Of a stretch of 64,000 nt of DNA, positions 19,404 through 30,106 are shown piece after piece. This stretch comes from Haplomitrium mnioides. Taxonomy: Eukaryota; Marchantiophyta; Haplomitriopsida; Calobryales. The notes beneath the pieces were generated by a model. The model had not been told where the DNA came from, ran no database searches, and saw only the letters and a list, made by a program, of their open reading frames with translations. Positions within the stretch are counted from its first letter, which is position 1. Each line of letters opens with the position of its first letter. The translations under genes were made by a program, and so were the position numbers. The stretch is taken from positions 1 through 64,000 of the forward strand of contig JBNGIS010020169.1 in the NCBI GenBank assembly GCA_049999725.1. Direction: 5' to 3'.

Positions 19404-20019
19404 GTATCAGACTATGAGCCGACAAAAATTTTGAATGTCAACAGGGTTACTGGAGGCAAATTTTAGTGTTAAGCAAGGTTAGCAGAGGAGTCGTGGTTAG
19501 TTTCAGAATCAAATGTCTACATTTTTTTTTCCAATTATGAAGGGACTGTGGCCACCCTAGTATTTCACCAAATTTCGTTATCCTTAGAATTAGCACAGCA
19601 ATTGTGTTGTTACAACCTGCCGACACATTGGCAATGCCAATGGTGGTTCTGTAGCTCACAAAGCATTGTTCAGAAATTTAATTAGTTGCGCTATATCAGG
19701 CCACAAAAAGTGTACTTGGTATATTTCTTGTCATCCGATATATCATTGCAAAGGAAATTTGCAAGCTTATTATTTGTAACATAGTTTTTGTGTGCACTTA
19801 CTAGTGTTTTGTGCTTGACTTCGCTAATGATATCTCTTAATGATGGATATTTACTTTTAACATGAAGTGGATGTGTGCATTAACCTTCCCATGCAATGTA
19901 CCTACTTCCTTTGTGAAATCCAAGATACCATCCTTCCATGCTCAGAATTGATATTGCTCCGACTAAATTATGGAATGGAATGCAGATGGTGTTTCCTCAT
20001 ATGCTCTCAGAAAACTTCA

Positions 20020-20053
<34 letters not shown>

Positions 20054-20519
20054 GAAATTAAGCCTTGCATTCACTCAAAGAAACAGGTGTGATCAACTGT
20101 CACGTAAGCAGTGATCCAGTGGATATGTCAGTGTTCAAAAGTCTTATATTTTCTCACTTTGGGCTTTCAGTTGTGGACTATTTATCATCAATCAAATAAG
20201 TTTATTAATAGATGAATAAGAATCTTCTTGATCCATAGTGGTGGGAAGTTTATAATACTTTGTGTTATTCTTTTGTTGTTTTGCAAATTCCTTTGTTTAG
20301 TTCATGCTTTGTATTGTTCTACTATTGTTACACCATTCTACAAATTAAGCCTATAACAATTGTTATAAGTACTATAAATTATATCTCTAGTATAGCTCTT
20401 GTTATATTACAAACAAATTAACCTCTCAAACTTATTACAAAAGTTCTTATAACTAAAGGTTCTTGTTAACATTACTATAAACTATATTTCTATTATACTT
20501 TTTCTTTTCTTTTTTTAAA
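19404..20519 (+). other. NAA15 3' flank with a (TTA)n microsatellite
   Basis: This AT-rich sequence follows the NAA15 stop codon and should include its 3' UTR, but I cannot fix the poly(A) site. A (TTA)n tract occupies 20022-20053. No other gene is supported. Confidence 0.6.
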
Positions 20520-20535
20520 TTTAAAAAGAAAAGTT

Positions 20536-21960
20536 TTCGACCAAAAGCAAACAACTTTATTTACTTTCAAGCATCAAAGTTACAATCACGCCATCAATTA
20601 AGCCGAGCGTTAAAACCATCACCATTCAATCCCTTTCAATATCTAGCTTCCTTTTCAATATCTAGCTTGCTAAACTAAAGTAGCCTTATACCTTCAATCT
20701 AGATTACTACTAACATTCAAATTCCAGTAAACACTGTATATAGAGAAAATGCCTGGCGCCTCCGGTTTTGTAAAAGGTTTCAAGAATGTTTTTCTCTCTT
20801 CTCTTCATTACGAGCCTTCATCCAGTCTCTGCAACCATCATGACAAACTTTCTTTTCGTACTCAACCATATTCATCCATATTTTCTTTTTTAAGCAATAC
20901 ATATCCATGTGTGACTTTTCAAAAACTATAGCATTTCTAAAAAGCCATATGGAATAAAATATTATTCCTCTTAGTAAAGACCAAAAATCTTGAGCTATGA
21001 TCAGTGTCTTTGGTATTCTGCCGTCTAGAATGCATTGTTGCTAGGTTAGCTTCCACCTTTTGGTATTCTCCCAAATATAGAACACTAATCTGTTAATAAT
21101 ATTCCTTGCCCATTTCCAGATGGTGCTTATCTTAAGACAAATCCAGAAATAGTGAATGAGATCTTCCAGTAGATCCTCGTTGCAATAGACACAACTTGCA
21201 TCAATCTCAAAGCCAAGCTTTTCTATCTTTTTCCTGAAACTCTCGATTTGCACACCTCTTTAGACAATAAGCCACATTAACATTGCCTCATTGGCTGATC
21301 TGCTTGCATCCCATATATTAGTCCACCTAGAGTAGTATGTAGAGTCGATCGAACCATGTGCTTTCCAGCGTTCCAGAACTGGAATAATTGTAGATAGCCA
21401 GTCCAAGATAAACGAACTGCCTTTCTTGGTGGAATAGTTGCTGGGGGGGGAGGTTATTTTTCCATACCCACATTCTAGGGTTCCAATCTCCCTCTTTGAT
21501 AGTTGAGCCAAGTAATTTATACTTAGCATTCTGATCTTTGGTCACTGCGTAGACTTTCATTTTCTTTATAATCAGTGAAAGAGGAAGTTGGAGTCGAGAT
21601 CCTTCTGCCAACATGGTAGACAGTGGGTGACAGAGAACCATGAGCATGAATGGAGTAACGAAGAAGACTAATCATGGTTCTCGCCGTCAGATCTTAGGCT
21701 TGGGAGTCTTGAAGAGCAAAGAAGGGGCTTTCCTAGTGTAATGGCGTCTTACCTTCCTCCATTCTCCATCCAATTCTGATGAAGGGGATACAGACTGCTC
21801 TACAGAGATGGAAGAATTGAGAAGAGCATCAGATGGTAAACTGGACTTGTCTTCTACCAAGCTTCATATCTATCATTTGGAGGGGATATCCGACGGGAGC
21901 AAAAGAGGGGGGCTATTGCAACTAGCATCCTCTTTAGGATTGGAGGATAGTGTCTGTTGC
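20536..21960 (-). pseudogene. LINE (second family) ORF2 C-terminal part and 3' UTR
   Basis: The minus strand ends in ctttatttactttcaagcatc-type 3' sequence with a terminal A-rich stretch (plus-strand 20505-20535). Minus frames 21529-21260 and 21253-21041 carry RWTNIWDASRSANEAMLMW and then CVYCNEDLLEDLIHYFWIC, the zinc-binding zf-RVT motif near the end of plant LINE reverse transcriptases. A stop separates these frames. The catalytic RT and endonuclease are missing: going upstream, the sequence passes directly to ORF1 C-terminal sequence, so an internal deletion of several kb has occurred. Confidence 0.75.
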
Positions 21961-22709
21961 GAGTTCAAGCAGACATCCTTCCCATAACACTTGACTTTGC
22001 TCCTTGGTGTTGCCAACATCTCTGCGCATCTTAAGGCTTATCCTAAGGGCAATATTGATGGAGACTTCATCATTGAGGGAGTTGTTGGGGTTGAAGTCCC
22101 GTGTCAGTCCTCGATAGCCTTGAAGGGACCTCCAACCCTTCTTGCTGGAGAGGCGCTCAAGGTGGTTTGGGTTGTCATGACCATCTTAGCCTTCCCTTTG
22201 TCTCTAAGGCTATCTCCCTTTCCTTGCTTTGACCAACTAGGGATGTGGCCAAAGGGACAATCTCTGATGAAGTGGTCGAGGTTGCGACACCCAAGACATC
22301 TTAGAGGGATGTTGTCATATTCCACTTTTTGGAGGAATTGCTTGCCTCCATGCCCTTTGAGTCCAATAGTGGGCATCATTCTCTCAAATGTGTCCAGTTC
22401 CACGCAGAACTTGACATGTATTTCTCTCTCAAAAGGAGTAATAGCCACCACAAAACCTTGCCAGAACTCTCTGCCACTCTCGAAATCTGATTGCGGAATT
22501 CCTCTACGAAGAAAGAGAGGCTGATCCATTTAAGAGTTGCTCTCTTTGCTTATGAGATGGGATCAAAGAAAGGTTCCCAGTCTTGAATGGCGGACATCTT
22601 TTCTTTTGGAAGAACGGTCCTCTGGCTAGAAGTTGCAACCTAGATTGTTCATTTAGGGTTTTGATCAAGAAGAAGCCTTTCCCGAGCGTTCTCAAAATTG
22701 AGGCTGAAA
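21961..22709 (-). pseudogene. LINE (second family) ORF1 remnant
   Basis: Minus frames 22734-22504 (LRTLGKGFFLIKTLNEQSR, LLARGPFF) and 22529-22104 (HVKFCVELDTFERM, then YDNIPLRCLGCRNLDHFIRDC) correspond to the DUF4283-like region and the CX2CX4HX4C knuckle of LINE ORF1. They are separated by a frameshift near 22510-22530. The 5' end is cut at 22709 by an LTR starting TGTTGAGCG, so the leader is absent. Confidence 0.78.
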
Positions 22710-24800
22710 TGTTGAGCGTATCACAACATTCCATGTAGTTTTCTATTTTTAGACATTTTGAGTTTTTCGTCTTTTTGTGTCTTAGTATATAAAGCCATGT
22801 ACTCTCATTGAAAGGTTATCTTTCGATGTCTCATTTCGTTTTTATGAACCAAGAGGAGGGCTGAGGTATTGCAGCTCTTGGAGAAGCGTGGATTCTTTGT
22901 GAGCAAAGGTGCGCTGGTTCTGATATCGGAAGAGCAAAGGTGCACTGGTTCTGATATCGGAAGATCAACACACACGTTTGGGAATTTCTTCGAGAATGTA
23001 TCACTTGAAGAAAAGCACATTGAAGAAAAACACATTGAAAAATTTGTGAGATTTTTGTCATCAATGGTATCTTGGATTGCATGTGAGAAATTTGATCAAG
23101 AAGTTTGATAGCATCCATGGTATCTCGAAGTGCTGAAATATGTTGTGTTGAAGATTGTAGTTGTTGAAGATTCGTGAAGAAATTGCAGAATTTCTAGTGT
23201 GTGAGGTTGCTGCAATAGACCTCGAGGAAAAATTTGTGTTTGATGTTTGGTTGCTGACTTTGAGGTGGAGAAAGCTGAAATTTGTTTTAGAGAAGGCTCA
23301 AATTTGTTTTTGAGATTCATGGAAGAGATTTGGAGCAGCGCAAACTAACAACTGCAACACTGAAGAGTTAGAGATTGCAACAATCAAGAGTTCTTCGAGC
23401 AGCAGGTTCGTCCAGCGTCGAGCAGCAGATTTGTTTGTCGAAGGGAGCGTATCATCGAACATCCAATTGAGGGATTTTGCGAGTAGTATGGCTGCTCAAA
23501 TTTTCACAAAGGCAAATCGAATCACAGCCCTATCTTTGTCGGAGACATTCGTGAAGCAAGTAGCTTTTCTGTCGTTTTCATCGACAAACATAAGAGGACG
23601 AAGTTGCAGATTTCTTCGCCGAGAGAGGGGAGAAACATCACTTCAAGATCTTCGGGTTGCTGCTGAAGAAAATTGAGAGTCGTGAGCAGATTCGCGTTTG
23701 CTTCCAAGTGGCTTATTTCGTCATCGAGAGAAGATTTGTTTTTTTAGGGATTTCTCTGTCGAGCGAGGGAGGCCTCGTTTTCTGGCTTCGATTTTTTTCT
23801 TCAATCTGGTCGTGGAACAGAGAAAGCGTTGCAAGCATCAAAAGGAAAATTGTTGAGCAGAAACATCTTCATTGCTGCTCAGGTTTCGGCGAGCAGGAAT
23901 CGTCGAACAGAGTGCTTGGGCTGGTCTCTCATCGAGCAAGGATTCATCTATTGAACGGCGTCAATATTTCTGCGTTGAAGAACAGAAAATCACGATTTTA
24001 GGATCTGGTGGCAAAGTCGCTGCAGGTTCTTCATCAAGCAGATTTGTGCATCGAGGTGCAGAGTTTTTAATGAGCAGAGCTTGAGCAGTCGAGTTGCAAA
24101 CATATGTGAGTTCTGCAGGCATATCAAAAAGTCTGTTATAGGAGAATCCCTAAATCCCCATGGATCTCTCCTCGACGAAATCTGCAGGCTTTTAAAGATG
24201 TTGCAACATGTTTTCTGATGAGATTTCGTCGATACAGCTTTGACGAAAATCGTGGAGAAGGCAGCTATAATTTCTGCATCAAGAGAAGCTTGTTTGGCAA
24301 ATTTTTGTGAGGAGCAACCTCAGTCATTAGTGCTGGGCTTTTGGTCATAGCTGAGCTGCACTAGTAATTCGATCAAACAGTGTTCATGCAAGCAAGAGCA
24401 GCGATTTGATGATTTTGCCTTTACAATCTTCCTTTCCTTGTTCTCCATGAGCTCTCTACTTCAGCAAGTTCAGGCAGTGAGTTTATTTCAGCATTTGACC
24501 ATCAAACAAGCTGTTTGGTGCCACATCTGTTTGTCAACAGCTTTTGTTTTCCTTTGAGGAGGCTGGCATGATCTCTTGCGTGCAGCGAAGGCAAGGTTCA
24601 GCAGCAAGTTTGCATGGAATTTTATCGAGCAGGAGACACTGCTGTAAAGCTTGTCTGATTTTGCTACAAAGGATTTTCATAGCCCTGCTACAGCATTTTT
24701 CTAGCACCCACAAGCAAGAGACTTTTGAAGAATCTTTCAAAGTATAGACCAGTTGCAGAGGCAAACATATGCAAAGCTGGTATTTTTGGTTGGTTAGCAC
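22710..24800 (+). mobile_element. Long LTR/leader sequence, forward copy
   Basis: It starts TGTTGAGCGTATCAC and has tatataaagccatgtactc near 22788, a plausible promoter. The same order of blocks (ccatgtagttttctatttttagac, then tatata, then gtactct, then tatctttcgatgtc, then gagaagcgtgga) is found in reverse at 35284-33179. The right border is not defined. The rest is full of tcgagcagcag-type words. Its many small ORFs carry no family signature and I do not annotate them. Confidence 0.6.
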
Positions 24801-25353
24801 TTGCTGAATGATAGTGTAATATTGGCAATAGACTGGAGTTCTGTCAATGACTACATTGTAGGGGCTGGATGCACTGGAATAGTTCTGTTTGGCCAGCCTA
24901 TGAACTGACCTTTAGTGGAGGTTGCTGGAATTTCAAAGGAAGCATAGTTGGACTCCAACTTCTTGAGATCGCCTTTCAACATTGAGAATCCCAGGAGTTG
25001 TGAGATTGAAACAGGGGAGCACTTGACAAATAGAGATTCAGCTAGAGAACAGAGACTCTAATCTGCAGAAGAAGAGCAGATTTGTTGCAAGGAGAAGAAG
25101 GTGACTGGCAGAAATTTGCGCGAATCGCCAAGATCAGAATCACAAGACCAGAATAAAACAAAGTTTCTTTTTATTGAGGCCTTCCAAAATTTCAGACCAA
25201 GAAGGGCGAGGACTCCTAGATTCTCACCCAAAGAAAGAGGCAATTTACCATTTTGGGCTGATAGGACAGCCTTAGGCTAACCCAAATGAGGGCCATACGC
25301 TGTTTGCAGGTGGTGGTTCAGAAGCGACCTGCTGCCAGAAGTCTGTTTGCACA

Positions 25354-25570
25354 CATAGCAGGGGTATTTGAACCAAAAACATAATTAAAAACAGAATTTT
25401 CAGAAAAATAAAATAATAATAATAATAATAATAATTTTCTGAATTTAGAGAGGCTGAACCAGACCCATAGCAGGGGTATTTGAACTAAAAACATAATTAA
25501 AAACAGAATTTTCAGAATAATAATAATAATAATAATAATTTTCTGAATTCAGAGAGGTTGAACCAAACCC
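25354..25570 (+). repeat. Two tandem 105-112-bp units with (AAT)n cores
   Basis: Both units (25354-25465 and 25466-25570) begin catagcaggggtatttgaac, contain taataataat tracts of different length, and end gaggYtgaaccaRaccc. It is a simple recent tandem duplication in which the microsatellite differs between copies. Confidence 0.85.
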
Positions 25571-25925
25571 TTCGCTGAACGGTGCAAGGGTGGCAGGAGC
25601 TCACTAGCACGTTCCCAGGGTACAGGCTATCTGGAAGCTTAGATTTTTGCTACAGTAAAGCAGGAAAATCTGAAGAATTGTTTTCAGAAAACCGAAGATT
25701 GATATGTCGTGCTCTGAAGGTGAGCAACAAAATTCTGTTTTGAATTGTCAACTTTTGCTCCTAGGTTGAGGAGAATACCAATCAATTAGGATTGGCAAGT
25801 AAGATGTACCCTGTTCCGAAGAGAAGGAAGGGTCACTTGTGCTCATTTGCACATTTCAGTCGACTTGTGAGTAAGTGGCTGAGTGGCCATAGCACAACCT
25901 GTGAGTTGTGAGTGAGTTCAGTTGA

Positions 25926-27295
25926 GTGGAGGTCAACACGGAGCCAGAGGGTGGAAGGGTGTGGTATGGGATCACTCGCAGTGGCATCCAGTTTCGACCT
26001 ACAATAAGAGCGACTCAACAGTTGGTAAGTGACCATACATCGGACAAAGAGGAAGCAACTCTTCCTATCACTCAGGTACATTCCTCGTTGTCTTGGGATA
26101 TGAATGAGATGTATGGGGCCACAAAAAGTCCAAGGAGGTTCTCTGGTGTAGTAGGCACCATTGATCTGGATGATTTCATCCAGGAGTTTGGCACTTGGTG
26201 TGATCTGCAAACATTGCGGAACTCAGCTCTCTTTACACCTTTCATGGCATGGAAAGGTTTGTTTCAGCACTCGAAAGGACTGCCCATGGATGGTTACCAT
26301 GAATTCAGGCGGGCTCATTTGATTGAGATTGAGGAGTGGAGACAATATTGGTCTCCCAATTATGTCTCCATCAACTATGGTGGAAGGGCAAGTGCCCATG
26401 TCCCTACGACCCATACAACATCCTCTAGTGACACTAGCCATAGTATTGGTGCTTCAGGGGCAGGAGGAGTTTTCAGTACACCTATTCCAGCCAGTGTAGC
26501 AGAGAGTGGAGGGGTACCAATGTTTAACCATGTGGTTGATTTTTTTGAGCTTCTCAAGCAAAATTACCAGGGTGTGCGGACGGACAAGCTGAAGAGTCTT
26601 CAGAAGTTCTAGTGCAAGACTGGAGAGAGCTTGAGGGAAGCTTACACTAGGATGAGAAGGCTCATCAATGTCACGAAGGGAGTGACAGAGGCTCGGGCTG
26701 TACAATTCTGGTATTCCATCCTTGACAGGGATTTGAGGAGGAGAGTGAGAGATGCCACCCTTCTCAAGGATTCTGATCCCACTCTTGCCATTGTGTTTAC
26801 ATTGTCAGAGCGCACAGAGCTTAACCTGGTGAATGAGAGAGTGGTCACTGCATGATTTCAAAAGAAAGCGCTAAAGTTTGCATCTCCAGCCACACCTACA
26901 TCACAGCCTGCACCACGGAAGGGTCAGAAGGCTAGAGGACAGTCAGCTTTACCATCTTATGCAGGTCAGCGGTCAGGTTGTTGGACATGTAGTGGAGATC
27001 ATATGTAGAGGCTATTTCCAGAGGCGAGTATGCCACGAGTAGCACGTTCTGGAGATGCAGGTGCAGCTGGCCACCAGCAATGTGACTATTGTGGGGTCAT
27101 GAGTCACACCAAAGACCGATGTTTTTCGCTTCACCCAGAGCTACGACGAGGAGAAGCTCGAACAAGTGAGCAAGGTAGAGGTGGGCAAGGTGGTCGTGGC
27201 AGAGAAGCATCACCAGCTGGGAGAGCTGGGGTGGGTGCTCCAGTAGCTATTGTGGATCCCAAGGATGCTAGGATCGCACAGTTGGAGCAGTAGTT
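25926..27295 (+). pseudogene. Gypsy gag-like region of the methyltransferase-bearing element
   Basis: The frames 25926-26612, 26631-26855 and 27030-27293 form one decayed gag. The middle part contains a retrotransposon gag block (CKTGESLREAYTRMRRL, then AVQFWYSI). Two zinc knuckles follow: CWTCSGDHM..LFPEA, whose last Cys is lost, and CDYCGVMSHTKDRC, which is intact (CX2CX4HX4C). The C-terminal end is rich in Arg and Gly, as in nucleocapsids. A stop at ~26610 and TGA/TAG codons at 26853 and 27007 break it. It should have coated the element RNA in the cytoplasm. Confidence 0.7.
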
Positions 27296-27302
27296 AGCTA
27301 CC

Positions 27303-28312
27303 ATGACTATAGCTCAAGCGAGGCCCAACTCTGGAGGTGAAGCCTCTACTTCATACACATCTGATGGGGATTTAGCTAGTATGGGATTCATATGTGGGAC
27401 AGCTCACATTGATGCGTCTGCGGCGGTGACTAGAGTAGCAGGCACGGCTATTGAGCCTATGGGAGCAACGGTGGAGTCAGATCCTCAGAGGGGGGATGCT
27501 CATCGGCAGGTAAGACTTCCACAACCATTTGAGTTGACAGATTTGGTGAGTACCACGTCCATACGTCTGACTCTGGCTTCCAAAGAGATGGAGAGATCAG
27601 CCGAGGTGGAGGGGAGTGCGTCTTTGGCTATGGAGATAGCCAGGTTAGTGGTCAAGAAACCACTGTTTTCAGCTAGGAATGTGTTGACTGGAGGAGTCCC
27701 ACCAGCTGAAGTGTTCAGGTTGGCAGCCACATTATGTGGGGAGGCTCAAGGTGCTACTTCTAGTATGGAAGTGAGATCTGTAAGTAGAGCAGCTGACGCA
27801 GGTGCCTTGTCTAGAGGTGAGACATGGCATGCTATTGCGGCATGGCTGATGGAGTTATCAACCTGACCAGCATTTGAGAGGACAAGATTTAGACCCAGTG
27901 TGGTGTTTATCGACAATCGGAGTGGTATCTTCCAACTTGTCGTTCCTTCAAATATGGTGTATAGGCCAGCCAAGGTATTGTTGGATACAAGTGCACAACC
28001 ACTGATGTTAGGCAAGTCAGCTGTGCAGGGGTTGGGATTGAGGCTTGGAGATGTGGAGATCTACCTTTTCCCCATTCAGACTTCATTGGGAGGACCTTCA
28101 CCCACATAGCATATTACACGTGGAGAGATCGAGCTTAGAGTGCAAGCTGATCATCCCACAGATAACTCATATGTGAGCGTTCGGGCCATACTTACCAAGG
28201 CCGAGTCTTATGATGTTTTGGTGGGGTGTACGGTGTTATATCTTATGGGGTTCACTATTGATTTTTGGGACGAGTCAGTGTCCTATCAGCTTGGATGGTG
28301 ATCTAGAGAGGC
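27303..28312 (+). pseudogene. Retropepsin-like region
   Basis: After a ~190-residue linker (27303-27866), the frame 27900-28109 carries KVLLDTSAQPLMLGKSAVQGLG. This fits the LLDTGA..L active-site block of retroviral-type aspartic proteases with Gly changed to Ser (DTS). A later block SYDVLVGCTVLYLMG would be the flap/second-half region of the protease. Stops at 27864 and 28108 break the frame. The domain would have cleaved the Gag-Pol polyprotein. RT and RNase H, which normally follow, are not here. Confidence 0.65.
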
Positions 28313-28524
28313 ACGATTGAGCAAGTTGCCTGTCAGATTCAGTGGACCAATTGGAGGTCCAATATCACAGTCTATGGCATTATCAGTATTTTCTGGGGTT
28401 ATCACCGACTACTCTGATGTACTGGAGGAGAATGCACATGAAGTCGACATTCCTTTTGTTGAAGAGGCGTATTCAGAGGTTGTGAGGCCAACATCATCAT
28501 CGTCAGGTGAGGTGATTCTTGTGA

Positions 28525-29190
28525 GTGGAAGTAAGGAGAGGTTGTGGCAGGTACAAGCGTCTAGGTTGGTTGAGGATGCTTGGCAGGCTTGATGCATTTA
28601 CGCCAGGTCTTGCACTGGATGGTTCTGTCACACCTGGACCTGTAAATCTTTTACTATTAGATACTATGCCAATTTTATGGCAGTATCCTGCTAATGGTAT
28701 TTGCTTGTTGGAGTTGTTTGGAGGCATTAGTACAGGGTTAGCTGTTGTGCTCCAAGCAGGGATTCCAGTTCCGCGGTATTTGTATGTAGAGAAGGGTGAG
28801 ATTTCCCGTAGAATCTCCTTGAGGCATGTGGCGCTAATGGTTGAGCAATTTCTATGACTTCTTTTAGTTAGTGCAATGCGAGGTTATTTGCATGCATTGC
28901 TAGCCGATATTTTATTGCTGGGAGTGGACCACTTAGCTGGAGTGGGGTCAATTGATTTAATGGTGAGTCACCTTGCAGCTTATGTATTTTGGGCAAGAGG
29001 CCCTGGTTTTATTTGGGATGCAACCTTGCAGAGACTGGTGGAACCCAACCTTGATGAGAGAGAGTGGGCAATGGGGCTTTCTACTAGTACTACTGTTGTT
29101 CCATCTATCGCCGATATTGAGTGACACCATGTGCTGAGACAAGCCATGGATTTGTATGGTTTTACTTGGATTGTGAGATTCATATGGAAA
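28525..29190 (+). pseudogene. C5-cytosine methyltransferase-like domain, internally deleted
   Basis: Frame 28525-28857 contains LLELFGGISTGLAVVLQAG (28707-28763), closely resembling motif I (the S-adenosylmethionine-binding DLFxGxGG block) of C5 DNA methyltransferases, followed by VPRYLYVEKGEISRR. Frame 28876-29124 gives GSIDLMVS, where the catalytic GxPCQ loop should follow. Instead it jumps to a C-terminal-type block (GPGFIWD, then EPNLDEREWAMG), and then LRQAMDL as in motif X. The catalytic loop and target-recognition part are therefore missing. Gag and protease lie upstream and an integrase tail downstream, so the domain belongs to a retroelement, not a host gene. Confidence 0.65.
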
Positions 29191-29830
29191 AGTGCTCAGA
29201 TTTTGCGAGTTTGGATTGATGGGAGGGACCCTGATTTACCCTCCTCTATTCGACATGATGTCACTATGGTTGTGGATCTGGATGATCCAAATGTTTGGGT
29301 GCAGGTGTGTTCACCGAGAGCTCGGGTATTTGAGAGACTCATGCCTATAGTGTTTGACAACCTTGCCATTGCTCAGCATCGCGATACTTTTTGATATGCT
29401 ACCATACATGGAGGTGGATATCGCACTAGGATTTGGAGGTTTCATCCTGGTGATTGGGTTTATTTGCAGCCAATTGCACCCATGATACTTGGTGTCACTA
29501 TTGGGTGCCGGATTCTGCATGTACAGATACTATCTTCAAGAGTTTTGCAACTAGAGGGACGTGATGGTATGGTTTGGACGGTTTATGTGCGCAATTGTGC
29601 ATTTTGTTACCTTCCGACCATCAATGACACTATGGACTTTAGTGTGGCACAAATTCCTGCAGGTTTGATATGTGTGTCATGTGGTTCTCATAAGGAGGCA
29701 ATCACTATGTTTATTTTTCAGGTGTTCTAGAGGATGGCATGTGTTATGTTTGACGCCTCTGTTGGTTACTGTTCTCGGCGGATCATGGTTGTGCCTTCAC
29801 TATTCATAGAACAACTAGTTTCCATTGAGT
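29191..29830 (+). pseudogene. Integrase C-terminal tail with PHD-finger-like end
   Basis: The frame around 29330-29460 (NLAIAQHRDTF, then HGGGYRTRIWRFHPGDWVYL) matches the post-catalytic integrase tail of Gypsy elements (SH3-like, FxxGDxVYL). It goes on through LQLEGRDGMVWTVYVRNCA. From ~29660 a C4HC3 pattern appears: CVSC, then after a frameshift CSRGWHVLCL and GSWLC. This resembles a PHD finger with at least one lost Cys and no clear final pair. PHD fingers read histone tails, so a targeting role like that of chromodomains is possible (inference). The catalytic integrase core is absent. Confidence 0.6.
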
Positions 29831-29980
29831 TCTAAGGTTGGTATAGATTATAGGAGGTGAACGATGGGGCTCCATTGCACCCGGCCTCCTAGTCTTTGCA
29901 TCAGTAGGTGTATATCGATTTTATAGGAGATAGATGGCTAGCTAGTGTTAGGGAACTTGACCACCAGCTAGGGGGGCGAT

Positions 29981-30106
29981 TGTGAGGTCTCATGTATTGT
30001 ATGACCATGAGACTCAATTGCGTGTCATTCTCTGTTGTATGTCAGTAGATGTCATGGAATGTGTGTGGACGATGTAGTTGTGTAAGCGATGTGTATGCGC
30101 ACGACA
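29981..30106 (+). mobile_element. 126-bp LTR after a polypurine tract
   Basis: The run aggggggcgat (29970-29980) is a good 3' polypurine tract, and TGTGAGGTCTCATG starts right after it. The segment ends CACGACA at 30106. A second copy of exactly 126 bp lies at 33053-33178, and a reversed partial copy at ~32946. After 30106 the sequence is chromovirus pol, so the element above appears to sit in, or be recombined with, that chromovirus. Confidence 0.65.

Noticed and set aside
22869-24084. Small ORFs in the long LTR/leader
   Set aside because: They are not preserved in the reverse copy at 33.2-35.3 kb and have no family signature.
28964-28980. A shifted frame reading SPCS as the methyltransferase catalytic Cys motif
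   Set aside because: The surrounding frame jumps directly from the pre-motif IV block to the C-terminal block. The SPCS reading is better explained as chance at a deletion junction.
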